This document shows positions 1 to 12,000 of a DNA stretch of 64,000 nt, in pieces (positions within the stretch are counted from its first letter, which is position 1; each line of letters opens with the position of its first letter). This DNA comes from Physcomitrium patens (lineage: Eukaryota; Streptophyta; Bryopsida; Funariales; Funariaceae). Where the stretch lies: contig NC_037255.1 in assembly GCF_000002425.4 (NCBI RefSeq), positions 1,991,847-2,055,846 of the forward strand. The letters are read 5' to 3'. A model generated the notes under the pieces. It had not been told where the DNA came from, made no database searches, and saw nothing but the letters and a program-made list of their open reading frames with translations. A program made the position numbers and the translations under genes.

Positions 1-678
1 CCTACTAATGTCGAAGACAATACCCTCACTGTTCGCAGCTTGCGCCGGTGGAGGGGCAATCCCGTTCACGAGACTGATGTTGTGTTGGTGGTGAGGTCTT
101 ATCGTGCGCTCCTCCTTCACTTCTGGCTCCTTCACAGTGTTGGCAACTTGGTCCTCGAGCTCATCTTCGGGGTCTTCGTCGGAAGTTATATATCCGTGCC
201 CAGTCTCACGCCATTCGTCTTGTTCGATCCTCTTGGGCTCATTCTCGGAAAGTTGCTTAGGGTGGGTGTTTCCGTTCATGGAGGGTGGCAGGCTGACATC
301 CCCGTTCGCTTCAACGAGAGGGGCGTAGCCTATCGGATGTTTGCGGACGCTGGCCCTGACCACGGTAATCCCATTGACAGAGGCAGTTGACTGCTTTTCC
401 TTCACCGGCCGCCAGGCACTGTAAGACATGCCGTTGGAAATTATAGATTGGGCCGCTATCTCATCGGGCTGCCATTTCTTGAGGGAGATGCAGTCATTCC
501 CATCGTCGTCCTCATCTTTTCCTGGTTGCGGTAGCTTGAATATTGGCGACATACCTAATGGTAGAGCTTGCAGGTCCTTCAGCCGCACCAGTTCTCCCGA
601 CTTCCGGGAAGTGGCTTGAAGCCCCGTCTCGATCACCATGACTGTATTACAGAAGGTATCCAATCTTACAGTGAGAAT
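1..678 (-). CDS. Partial gene of unknown function running off the left edge
   Basis: On the minus strand the frame is open from base 678 to base 1 (226 codons without a stop), so this is an exon cut by the window edge. It begins just after a good acceptor (pyrimidine-rich, CCACAG) at 681-679. An internal ATG lies at 639-637. The protein has an N-terminal stretch reading LTVRLDTFCNTVMVIETGL, then an acidic segment (KDEDDDGND, roughly residues 62-70), and later an acidic, Glu/Lys-rich, disorder-like part. No domain was recognised. A possible first exon with an ATG at 836 lies just upstream, but its phase does not join cleanly to the 678 acceptor. Plus-strand ORFs here look like shadows. Confidence is for an exon being present, not for any function. 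Confidence 0.6.
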   Translation of the reverse strand, partial: MLTVRLDTFCNTVMVIETGLQATSRKSGELVRLKDLQALPLGMSPIFKLPQPGKDEDDDGNDCISLKKWQPDEIAAQSIISNGMSYSAWRPVKEKQSTASVNGITVVRASVRKHPIGYAPLVEANGDVSLPPSMNGNTHPKQLSENEPKRIEQDEWRETGHGYITSDEDPEDELEDQVANTVKEPEVKEERTIRPHHQHNISLVNGIAPPPAQAANSEGIVFDISR

Positions 679-2942
679 CTGTGGAGAGGGTTTTTCAAGC
701 ATAGGATACTGAGTCAAAACTACTTTTTTCAACCTCGCTCACTCGCCGATTGATTTATCACATTTCTTTTCATTGCAACTACCTACTCTGAGGTCGTCAC
801 TAGCGTAGAGTGTGAAGTAGCGTTAAGGAAACCCATCTTCGTTGCAAATAAACGCAGTACCTCTCGAGTTTATCCAAATCTTACTCACAACGGCTGATAT
901 GAATGTAGCTTCGACTGAAGAACTAAAATTTTATAGAAAAATACGGCTTTAAGTTAGGCCACAATAAACCGCCTGGGACAGAGGATATTATCCGCTCCGA
1001 ATGAAGTCTTCAGCTGGAAAAGAAACATTCTATACGACGGCCCTAAGACAAGAAGAACTCTGATGCTTACAAGCGAAGCAAATGAATACCGTGAATGCAC
1101 ATTTGGCTCACTAACGCTGAAGTAAGTGCATTACGAGTCATAAAACAAAAAGATATCATGGGAGTAGTGAACATATGAGGAGACCAAGAAGAGCTGTTGT
1201 TTTCTTCGTACGTATTTCGTTTTGGGGAGTTTCTACCTGACTATCACAATCCAATAAAGCATTCCCAAAACTAGTGCCCTCACGAGGTATATACGGTAGT
1301 ATAACTGATACTTGGCAGTGAATCCATTCTAGTCGAGTTACACGGCACAAAAACGGTCATCGCTCGCACAAGGGTACTGGCAACTTTGTAAGATTACGTA
1401 TACCATGCGCTGTAGCAGCAGCAGTGTCGAACGCAAAAACAGTGCACAAGCGCAAACAGTAGCCTGAGATTGTCACCCTGTGACTTGAATCTCGCGCGGA
1501 AGTAAACGTTGAGCACGTCATGCTTAGGAAAAAAAACCTTGAGAACAAACGTCAAAAATCGGTTCGCAGCAGGCACTGAATCCAGCATACAGATCTCTTC
1601 ATCGCGTATCGAAAAACCTCTTTTCACCTGATCTAAACGGTACATGTGACGCAAGAGAGAGATCAACCAAAACACAACCCAACAACACCCGAGGTTCCGG
1701 ATCTCTCCCCTGGCTGCTCCTCAGTTATCGAAGAATGAGATCCAAGCGCATGCCTCACAGAAATAAATAATACATTGCAAACAACATCGTACTGGTCGCA
1801 ACCTCGCAGCGAAGATCCAGCTAGAACACGATCGAGAGAGCGTACCAGCTAACGACCGATTGGCTGATGGAAGTCGCGAAGGCAGTATTGGCTCTCTGTG
1901 TCGCGCTCTACATACCAGAGCAGGCGATCACAATGCCAACGGAACCCAACAAAGTACGCCAGAGCGTGTCGTCGAACTCAAGCTTTGTAACACCAAGAAA
2001 ACTGTCGTTCCGTTCCCTTCCGTGCCTACGGCAGTCACCAGTTGGACACAAACACGCCAACAAGACGAAACTAATGGCTCCAGTAGGGAGGGAGGGAGGG
2101 AGGAAAATAAAGCAGCAGCAGCCTGTAGCAAGCACGCAGGAAATCAGAGGGGGGCTGGAAAGGGGGCAAAGGCAGCAGAAAGAGCAGCGAGGGGGATGCG
2201 CAGCGGGGAGGCAGGCAGCGCGGAGAAGCTCCTGGTCCTACTCCTGAGCCTCGCCTTCCGGAGCCTAGCCCATTCACGGCAGTACCATATATGTTTATAT
2301 TTAGTTCTACTTCGTTACGTCTCCCTAATTCTTCTTATTCTCCTCCAGTTTGACAGTTCCACTCCTGAGCCATCGTGTCGCAATCCCGGGCTCCACATCA
2401 GCTGGCTTCAGATGATTCCAGTCCCGCTTGTGGGTTCTAGCTGCTGCTGTTGCTGCATCATCATCCACCTCTTGGGCCTGATTGCGTTGATCGATGCAAC
2501 CAGGTATCACTCCCAGAGTTCTGCTTTCCTGAAGCTGAGGCAGCAGCACAGCCTCGAAAGTGTCAATGTGAAAAAGAAGTAAGAAAAACAACAGTAAATC
2601 AAACGCTTTGCGTGCCGGACAAGGTGAGCTCACGCCTCAAGCTATGGTTCTCTCCTGGTCTGTGTCTCTCACCACAACGCTGTTTTTCCTTCTGGCGCTG
2701 CACCCGATGCACAACCAGCAAGGTAAAAGAAAAAACAAAAAACAAAAACAAAAGAACATAGCTTTGTGAAAAAATGAGCCGGAGAGCGCCGTTATTTTCT
2801 CTATATTTGCACACTCTTTTCTTTTCTATTCCCCACGAGAATTTGTGTCTTTACTGTGGAATAGTATATGTTATGTTGCGACAGGGACGAGAGCAAAGGC
2901 TTCCAACTCACCCACACAAACACACAGTACTATAGATATACA

Positions 2943-2977
<35 letters not shown>

Positions 2978-3997
2978 CAATGTTGCCCAGTTACAAGTCG
3001 AAGAGAACAACGATCTGTATCCACAGCAATTATGTGATCTTGGCAGCATTTTCTTCCATGATATTGCCGAAAATTTAGTTCTCTGATACACAATTTTAAA
3101 ACTTTGACCTAGAAATGACACACTCAAGTCATACTTGGAGTCAAACTCATGACCCAGAGGATGATCTAGTCTGAATGAATTGTGGCTAAAACAGAAAAAA
3201 GAAAAAAGAAAAAACAGGATTTTAGCAAGTTTGGACAGTTGCGAAAAAAACCAGATGGATGCGCAGGTGTGAACGCGCCATGCAGATGTGGTTCGGGAGG
3301 GATGGACCGTTTTCACACCGTAAGAATTGGCGAGCCGGACATTACGGCCCAGTCACCCCTACCATGGCGGTGCTCATCCGCCGCCAGGGACCGGGTCCCG
3401 GGACGCGGAAAGGATCGGGCCGGGCCCATGGAATCACGGGTGACCCGGGCTCATGCCGGCTGGTGGGGGGGGGTTCATGGATGATAAACGCGCGCGGCTA
3501 TGGATGCACAGTATGTGGTTTTGGATGATCCTTATTTCTGGTGCTGTTTATTTTTTCAGTATGTTGTCAATGGAGGTGCAGGAACCTAAACACATATTTA
3601 CTGTGAACTTGTAAACTTGTACACAAAAAGAATTCAGGTCCTGGAAAATCTCGACATGTTCAGTCTCCTCTCTGGTACGTTTATTCTTGTAAATGAAGAG
3701 CTGCAACTTTCATAAAGGCAAAGTCATTTTGTCGCTTATGAAGGGCGATGCTGCGAAGGTTGCAGTATCTGCATGCATATAATGTACATGTAAGTCAAAC
3801 ATGAAAAGAGAAATTAAACCAGCAGTGGGCTTCCACAGAACTCTTGCACAATACTTTGTGCTGCTGCTGTAGAATCATATTCTCCAATCCTCAGGTCAAA
3901 AGTGCATCATTGATCGACATCGATGAGTGATGCTTATCACATTCAAGTTCCATGTCAGAATACTTTCGCAGCCTGTGCAAACCGAGATGCTGCAAAA
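679..3997. other. Intergenic or 5' region with no supported gene
   Basis: Apart from the possible small first exon near 786-836 (minus), no conserved protein could be read here. Around 2,080-2,260 there are GGGA runs and CAG-rich tracts. A CATA microsatellite lies at 2,937-2,977. A distinctly GC-rich patch lies at about 3,250-3,500. An overlapping plus-strand open frame at 1,860-2,582 is composition-driven and resembles no family. Confidence 0.5.
2937..2977. repeat. (CATA)n microsatellite
   Basis: About eight uninterrupted CATA tetranucleotide units run into a short AT tract. It lies in noncoding DNA. Confidence 0.95.
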
Positions 3998-4039
3998 TTT
4001 AGGGGCTGGTGGCCATGGTGAGTTTTTAGTACCTAGGAA
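3998..4039 (+). repeat. Left arm of an inverted repeat derived from a pseudogene exon
   Basis: This 42-base segment is about 88 percent identical, as reverse complement, to 4,421-4,463. The partner lies inside the D2HGDH-like pseudogene, in the exon coding for the EGTLGLVAIVSF stretch. Both arms share the run GAGTTTTTAG, which carries the frameshift. This suggests that a piece of the already broken exon was duplicated in inverted orientation. Confidence 0.75.
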
Positions 4040-4084
4040 GCACTTTGTAAGGGTTCAGGCTACCGTTGGGCTCGAGTAGAGTGT

Positions 4085-6188
4085 TAAATTTCTCCGTAAG
4101 ACTAATCTGCGATTGCAATACCCAACATCGAATGCTCATTCTCAGAAGTTGATACAAACCACATTGTGAATCGTTTAGTCATTAAGCACAATACACAAGT
4201 CTGTATGTTGATTACAGATCTACGATCTCAAAGGCAGACAGGATTTTGCGCAATTTTAACTTTTTCTTCCTCCAACAATTTGGGGGCAGGAGCAATAATT
4301 AAAAAGGGTCGGCAGAAGAACGTTCAGGTCTTGCTCGGAACCGTTAACAGTCTTGAAGTTGACTCAAGGCAGCTCACGTAATCCTCACATGCAAAGAACG
4401 CTGCGTTGACCGACCTGAGATTCGTAGGCACTAAAAACTCACTATGGCCACCAGCCCCAAAGTTCCTTCAACGATTGCATTGCTAATCGAACATAAACTC
4501 CGTTTGTAAAACGAGAAAGTGCATAAGAAGGCCAGGTTTAGAGTTCAATGATGAGACCATAACTTACCAATCAAAATGTATTTTAAATCATATCTGGAAT
4601 CGCCTTTTATCGGTACCCCTAGCATATCCCCAACTGTCTCGTCTGCAGGTACAATTTCAAGCCCTGTCAATTTTGGTTTTTTTCCAAAGACGTGTGTTTA
4701 TAACTCACGCGTAAGTCCAGATGAAAATTTCTTGAACCAAGGGTCTTTCAAAATTTGTGAAGGCCTGTTCCAACTCAGCTGCCTCTCATTATGTAATAGT
4801 CATAGATAATTCACAACATGCTCAGCAAAACCAAAAAAATCCTCATTAACTTGTCCTGAAAATGACAACATCAAATCGCACCAACCCCCTCACGGAAAAG
4901 GACGAACTAACATGTACACGGAAACTGCAGCACGATGTGATGTTCAAGGTTACGTTCTCACTTTTAGTGATGAACCGAATCAGCCATGCACCAAGAATAG
5001 CAACATGCGAATAGAAGCAACAAACATTACTGAGCACACTTGAAGCAAACCATATCACAAAATTCGTAAGCCAACGCATGTTGCCTCCAATCTGACAGCT
5101 CCCTTTGGCACTCAGGTCCACTGGTATCGTGTAACTTAAAAAATCAAAATGCACAATGTCTGAATTCACGAGACATTTGAGAGGTGCATTGAGCCGTCAT
5201 TAAAGTGATATAATAGGAATAGGCTTTAATAGCGGAAGAACATAAGTAGTTGCAATTCTGTTTAGCAAAACGGAACTAAAATGTGTGAAGTGAATAGTTC
5301 TTACAAAATAGTTGTCAGTCCCAAAAAAAGAGTAACCAGATCAATCAAAATGCAGCCAGCTTCACATGCCATGATTCCACTGACCTGCATCAAGAATCAA
5401 GGCCACAGCTGTAGCGTATCAGCACTCATTGTTGCAGAACCGAGGCAGTCTGTCCTATTGAAATCTTCCAGAATCAACTATGGAATCTGAAAAGGGCACC
5501 CCGCAGAATGAAATGATCTAAACCATTGCTCCAGGGTTCATAATAACGTGACAATAAACAATTTCCAACAAACGAATAATGAAGACGATGACCACTAGAA
5601 AGGCAAGAAAAAAGTTCAATGAGCGGCAAAATAAAGAGCTCTACGGACAGACCTATGAAGGCCGATTTGTGCAACGAGATTACCTTGTCACAAATTGGGA
5701 CACTACCTTTAACCGAGCCATTGTTACCTCCTTGTGGCACCACTACCAAATTCCTAGCATTGAAACACTGAAGGATCTCATGTCCTAACTTGATGAGAAC
5801 AGCCAAGTATTGGCTGTTCACAAGCCACAATAATAGAATAAACAGAGAGGGCATCGTGTTCTATAAATTAAGAGAATAGCTAAACCCAACCCCACATCAA
5901 TTTGTGATTCATAGCAGATTAGTATAACCGTTACTCACAAATAGATTACTGCCAAAGGATGGTTTACTGCTTAGGGATGACATGGTGCATTTCTGAAGAA
6001 AATAAGATAACTCAGACATGAATATATTTCTGCATTACTTCAAAAATATTAGAAAGAAGTACATATATTGAGCAAAAATCCCATCTGTTGTGTAGGGTGA
6101 GGTCGGAGTGGAATCTGACTGGCCAATGGTACTTGTGCAGCGAATTTGTCCTCTACAACGCCTTGTCACCGACTACACTTTTAAGATG
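4085..6188 (-). pseudogene. D2HGDH: D-2-hydroxyglutarate dehydrogenase pseudogene (intron-retaining)
   Basis: Minus-strand fragments match plant mitochondrial D-2-hydroxyglutarate dehydrogenase, an FAD-linked oxidase, in colinear order. About 6,188-6,105 resembles the KSVVGDK and VVEDKF segment. 5,782-5,684 reads NLVVVPQGGNNGSVKGSVP, the FAD-binding PQGGN motif. 5,384-5,310 reads VSGIMACEAGCIL. 5,130-5,030 reads VDLSAKGSCQIGGN. 4,670-4,568 reads TGLEIVPADETVGDMLG, ending at a GTAAGT donor. 4,469-4,360 reads EGTLGLVAIVSF, then SVNAAFFACEDYVSCLES in another frame. About 4,285-4,085 reads KILSAFEIVDL and beyond. It is broken by a frameshift in the VVEDK region, a TGA where the family has Arg (RILxYG region, CGA to TGA), a one-base loss in a T run before TNLRSVNAAFF, and a stop after EIVDL. 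Introns sit between the fragments, so it is not a processed copy. The distal C-terminus was not found. Confidence 0.82.
4421..4463 (-). repeat. Right arm of the inverted repeat, inside the pseudogene exon
   Basis: This is the partner of 3,998-4,039, with about 380 bases between the arms. It is the in-place copy because it lies in order with the other D2HGDH-like exon fragments. Confidence 0.75.
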
Positions 6189-6189
6189 T

Positions 6190-7918
6190 TGCACGTCCTT
6201 TTCCTTGTCAAAGCGGGTATTCTTGTTGTTTTTTCGTAAATACTACAAACGCCCAGAATTGACTCGTCATGGACCTTTCAAATAAGGAACCTCTTCCTTA
6301 TTCAATGGACGAATGTAACCCATCCTCTGCAAGACCTGGTCTACACTTAATCACGAAAATGAAAAGAATTCATGCTCTGCAACCCATTTCAAATGATTTG
6401 CATTCGAAGAAAGTAGGTGGACAATTGCATGGAACAGTGATATATGATTCATCAGCAAAACCAGGGTTACAATCTCAAAAATGGAACGAACCGTTGAGCC
6501 AGCAAATGCGAAGCTGAATTGGGTTTCACCTACAAGGACGAATGGGCGACGACGCGCCCACCATTTTCAGCTGCCGGGTCAGACAACGTTCCAGAATTCT
6601 GGTTATGAAAGCCCCTTCCTTCAAATTCAAACGTCTTGACCTAATCGATGTATCTGCAGCTCTTATCGACGAATTCAGTCCTAGCTGCCCTCAAAGCCGG
6701 TTTCAGTTTACTGAAATGGTGATTTTGAGGAGCAGACTGCCTTGTATGTAGCTTGGGTGTGCACTCAATGCTATTGGCATCAGACCCGGCTCTACTTTAC
6801 TAAAATGGTGATTTTGAGGAGCAGACTGCCTTGTATGTAGCTTGGGTGTGCACTCAATGCTATTGGCATCAGACCCCGCTCTACGCCCGAATTAGCACCA
6901 CTTGGGATGTCTCCGCATGTGTGGACATGGTGATGCGGGAAGTGAGTCTAGATTCAGGATTTGCGGGAAGGGTATGCCAGGCGGATTTGGCTTACGTTCT
7001 GCGTGATAAGCACACTAGATGTTCAGTACTTCATTTCTCGGGGTGCAGTTTTGATCAGTTCCCGAATTGTTTTGATCAAAACTATGCTGTGCACGGGTGG
7101 CTGAATTACGTAGCTGGGCCCTGACTGCTTGGATGCGCAGCGGGGAGATAAGGTTACAATAACAAAAATTCTCGGATTGATGTACTCGAGAGTGAGTTGA
7201 ACCCATGTCATAGAAAAGTGCGAATATGGATGCTGCGAATTGCTGCTGCAAAATACGAAAGTTTGCAGAAGTACTGAGAGTCCACGTTTCCTTAATAAAA
7301 CCGGATTCATGATTCTTTGTGCACACAAATGGGTGCGATTACTAAGTAGCATTATACATACAAGATGAGATGATCAACCATCGATGACAATCATTTGATA
7401 AACATCTAATGTCATGCCCGTCAATGCAATAAGACCAAAAAAAGAGAAAAAAAACAATTCAGGAAAGATCCAGTCTGGTGCAAATGTGAAAGAATTGAAC
7501 TCCTTTCAAAAGGAAGCAGTAACATTCTCACACTCACTGCCATCATTGAATCCTCCAAAGTTCCAGAAAATTTGATTCTACAAAGAGGTGTTCCAGAAAT
7601 TCGTTCAAAACTTTCAATCCTTAGGCTCCTGCACACACATTAACTATCATCAGAACAACATAATGTAATTGAGCATACTCAGGGGTACTAACTACGACTA
7701 TGCCTAGTTAATCAACTGAGATAATCTGACAGGGTAACCTGCTAATGGAGACGCATGATGCATTACAAGGGCATCTCTCGTATGCCTATGTTGAATAGCG
7801 CAGGTAGCGAGGAGGAAAGAAAAAAAGAAAAAAAGAAAAGAAGAGAAACAGCGATTGGAAGAAACATCATAGGGCAGGGAATTTAAATCCATTAAAACCC
7901 CACGGGTGCCTTACCAGT
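6190..7918. other. Intergenic region, including the eL33 3' end
   Basis: No conserved protein was found. It contains an 89-base tandem duplication (6,707-6,884). The part nearest 7,918 should hold the 3' UTR of the eL33 gene; no obvious polyadenylation site was assigned. Confidence 0.5.
6707..6884. repeat. Two-copy 89-base tandem duplication
   Basis: Bases 6,707-6,795 are repeated at 6,796-6,884 with only about two differences (ACTGAAA versus ACTAAAA near the start, CCCGGC versus CCCCGC near the end). The near identity implies a recent event. Neither copy looks coding. Confidence 0.9.
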
Positions 7919-9044
7919 TTAGATGCGGCTGGGATACATGAACACTCTGACTCTGCCGCCCTGCGATTACAACCAAGTAACAGAATGCATGAGTTGTGAG
8001 CAGGGTAGATTCACCAGGTAGGTTGAAATTCAGAGTGATGGAAGCATTCCATTGGATGGATACAAGAGGAGGTGCTAGAATGCAGAGCAGCAACCAACAT
8101 ACCAGAGACGAGGGAGGGAGGTTGCTCCTGAATCTGGCGCGGACAACGCCACTGCTACCGTGGGCGCGGGCCACCTTGCCCCAAATAACACGGAACTGGG
8201 ATCCATTCTTCTTGGTCTTGGCCTTGTAAACGTAAGCCAACCTCTTTCCAAGGTACCAGTTAACTTCCTCAGATGTGTTCACACCTTCGATCTGGAGGAG
8301 CGAGGTGCTGGGGTACTGGTTCGATTTCGACCTGCATCACCAGAAATGAACTACTAAAAAACCGCGAAACCGAAAGTTCTCGAAAAATCAGCTCCCAGTT
8401 ACAATAGAATAAAAAGAAACCGGGGAAAAAAAACACAACGAATTGCCATAATTTTTATTACTCTAAATAACAATCATTAAAGCCATATCCAAACATATAA
8501 CAGATCACAATGAAACATAAGCAATCAGCAGGCGGAAAATTACATGCCCTAAACCTAAATATATTTAAAAAAGTCGCCAAGCTTGTTCCACAAGAACCAA
8601 TCCCAGCCACAGCAACAAGCAAAATAAGGAACTAGGAGTGATGCACAACCTCTTGTAACCGAGGATGGTACCCCGAACATACAACCTGCCACAAAACAAA
8701 CACCAATTCCAACTGCTCATAAAAAAAGTCAAGAGAAAGCGGAAATCCAATCATCCAAGCGGAGCTCACAGTTTCCCCCAACTCAATGATGAAGAAACTC
8801 GCAAGTGGAAGCCTCTCCAGCGAATTCCAGCTAGAAACCACAGCAATGCGTCCGTCTAAACGAACAAAGGCTTGCAGAACTGTACCATGTCGTTCTGTGG
8901 CGAGCTCAGAACTCTGTTTTTTGCCCCGTTTTTTTCTTTTTTTTTCTTTTTCACGAAGGCCACCATGAGAAGATGCAGTTTAGGGGGCACAAGTGGAAGT
9001 GGAAGGAGGGGCTACCTGATGCGCTCTCCCTTGCGTTCCACCAT
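7919..9044 (-). CDS. RPL35A: 60S ribosomal protein eL33 (L35a), four exons
   Basis: Structural protein of the large cytosolic ribosomal subunit. Exons on the minus strand: 9,044-9,016, 8,685-8,650, 8,331-8,103 and 7,960-7,919. All phases join, giving 336 bases and 111 residues, the normal length for eL33. The product starts MVERKGERI and runs into [13 protein letters not shown], then [57 protein letters not shown] and the terminal [10 protein letters not shown]; these are family hallmarks. The start ATG is the first in a short leader exon, as is usual for plant ribosomal protein genes. Introns 1 and 3 have GTAG/GTAT donors with AG acceptors. Intron 2 uses a weak GTTGTG donor, but the phase and the conserved KR-S junction support it. 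No lesions were seen. It should be constitutively expressed. Confidence 0.95.
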
Positions 9045-12000
9045 GGCTGCAAAGTGCGAAGCTCCGCCGCAGAAGAAGCTTGGCTTAACGACGACGACGA
9101 TGGCGAGGGCGAGAAACCAAAGAGGGCCTCCCATTAGGGTTTCGTTGTAACATAAGCGCGCCTGCCATGGGAACTCTGTCGGGAACCTCGCTCCCCGGGG
9201 GCCGTTCCCATCGGCAGGTAGCCCGCTTTGGTTCTCATTGAGGTTCTTAATCGTCAGTTCACGTGATGACTTTGTGCTTAATCAATACTTGATAAGCTTC
9301 AATATTCGAAGATAAATTCATTACTTTATTGATTGAGTACTTAATTAATTAATTAGTTATTTATTTCGAATCCTGTGTGTTCATGGATTTTTCACATCAT
9401 TTTTTTATTTTTATTTATTTTTTTATTGTTTTTTACTTTATTACTATTTTAAAATATTTCCTCTTGTCTGCATACTCCATCACTAATAGAACCTCTTCTT
9501 CCAAAATTTCAGTAAAGTAATTTTATTTTTGCGCACGTTTTTTTTATTCTTTGTAAAAATATAAAATTCACCACATTACTAATTGCTATTCAATTTTATT
9601 TATTTATTTATTTTTTTGTAATTAACTTAATATAAAAATTGATGTCAAAGAAATGAATTGCAATGTTAAGATTGGAAAATTTTATTCCAAAATTATGGTT
9701 TTTATTCATACTTAATACTTCTTATAATTATTTTACTTTTCAATTAATAATATACACATCAAAATTATTAAAAAATAATTTCAATTAAACCATGTTTTAT
9801 CTTTTTTTATAATATTTTTAGCATATATGAGTAGTTTTTTTAAAACTTTGGAATTTTTTTAATTAATTAATTTATTCTTCTTCAATCAAGTCTTTTTTTA
9901 GTACCTTTTAAAGAATTGATTATTGCATACAATTGCTTGAGTAATAAATTGTTCTAACAAATTTGCTTTTTAAATTGTCAAAAATAGATATTTGATATTA
10001 TATTTTAAACCATATTAAAATTGCTTGATAGGAGTCTTATTGTTCCAATCCACATTGCAAGCAAGTTGTTGGAATTTGACAATATTGATAGCAACTAAAC
10101 ATAATCATTGTTGCAAAGTCTAAAACTTTGTTTTTGCTACTATTTTTTAAATTTCTCTCTTTGAATGTAGCCATAAAGACTTTAAAAATGAATTTAGATC
10201 ATACAAAAGTCATGACTCTTTTTCCATCAAAGATACAAACCAAGAAATAGAACTTTTAAATAGAAGTGTACCAATAAGTCATACTTGAATGATTTTGTGA
10301 AGGCATCAAGAAAGATATAAGCTTAAAAAGAGCTTAACTTATTGTAGAAATCTTTGAAATTTTGATCTTGTTCCTTCAAACTTCTCTAATATACTCACCT
10401 ATGGCACCTTTATAATTATAGTAGCAAGACTTTTAGGAAGGATTTGTAAAAATGATATACTTGTACTCGTTTCTCTTGATTGTACAACAACTAGGTGAAA
10501 ATAGTAAACTCCATTATTAACTTCTTCTATAGACATAGCAAAAATTCTCTTGTAATTAAAATTGCTACCATTTTATATTTTTCCTTAGTGAATATTAGAA
10601 AACTTAAAAAGATCTCTAACACTTGCAAATCTATTCTCACTTCTATCAAGTGTAGCATCCATAGTTTATTTTTCCTCCATCTAAATATTAGACAACAATA
10701 AGAAACATATAAGTCAAATTTGAAGAAAATGATTTGCAATCTCTAAAACTAAATAGAAATTTTCACAAAAAAATAGTCTATTATCTTTAAAAAATATTTA
10801 AAGTAAAAAAAATAAATTTTAAAATAATTAATCTACAAACATTAAAAATATACTTTTTTATTTAAAAATAGGATAATCTACTTATTTATTAAATAAAACA
10901 ACTATAACAAGTAAATAGTTATATCAAATTATTAAGGACATAAATCCAAATAAAATCCAAAAGGTAATACATTCATATAATATTAAAGAAGAAAAAAAGA
11001 TAAAAAAATGAGATTTTTATAAGATAAAAAAAATAACTAAAATGACCATTGTCAAATATAAATAGACTAGAGAGTCTTGAACCAAGACTAGAATACAAGA
11101 AAGGTGTTGACAAGACTGAAAATGCCATTAATCTTGCTTCAATATATACTAGGTACAAAATTTGACTTATGGAAGCTTTCAAGGAATTGCAAGGCTTATA
11201 GCATGAGTGTCTAGTTATGGATTTATTCTAATGTAACTTCTTAAAAGTAAAAAAACTTATGGAACAAGTTTTAAAAGTAACGTGGTATATCTAAAAAAGT
11301 CTAAATATTTGGTTTGTCTCTAAGAAACTTCTTTAAAACTTCTTAAAGAAAATAATATATTTCTAATACAATTCTACTTACTTCTACTTACTTCTATTTA
11401 TTTAAATAATATAGGCATCCATTATAAATACATAAATATGATATAGTATTATACTATCAAATAAATAATAAGCATCAAAGTATAAAAAACTTATAAATTA
11501 AGACAACTTTGTTAGATGGCTATCAATCAAAGAATACAACTTATAAAACAAAGAAGAGAAAATTAATTTAATAAATTAACTTAAAGTATATGCATATATC
11601 TATTTAATTCTTCATTTTCTTTGATATTAAGAGGTTTGAATTACATATTGGCAATATTATAATCAAATATTTTATTAGATAATAAAAATAAGATTTTTAA
11701 AAATCATAAAAGGTAAAAATAGTAAAAAAATTAATTTTTAGGTCTTCTTTTTAATCTTATATGATAAAAAAATTATTATAAAATATATAAAAAAATATTT
11801 AATTTTAAGTTTTTTTTTTTTGAATTTTATATATTAATGAACAAGAAAATTATAATTTTTTTCATGATGTATAGGAATTTATAGAATATAGTATATAAAT
11901 CTAATAAATAAATTTCATCTTATAAATCATCTATTATTACTATTGTTTCAATACCATCATTTGTTATAAATTGCTTGCTCCAGTTCCACAAGAATAGAAG

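Noticed and set aside
1860..2582. 240-residue plus-strand ORF
   Set aside because: Low-complexity, composition-driven sequence with no recognisable domain; overlaps equally good ORFs in other frames.
3998..4463. Terminal inverted repeats of a MITE-like transposon
   Set aside because: One arm is an in-order exon fragment of the D2HGDH pseudogene, so duplication of the exon explains the repeat better.
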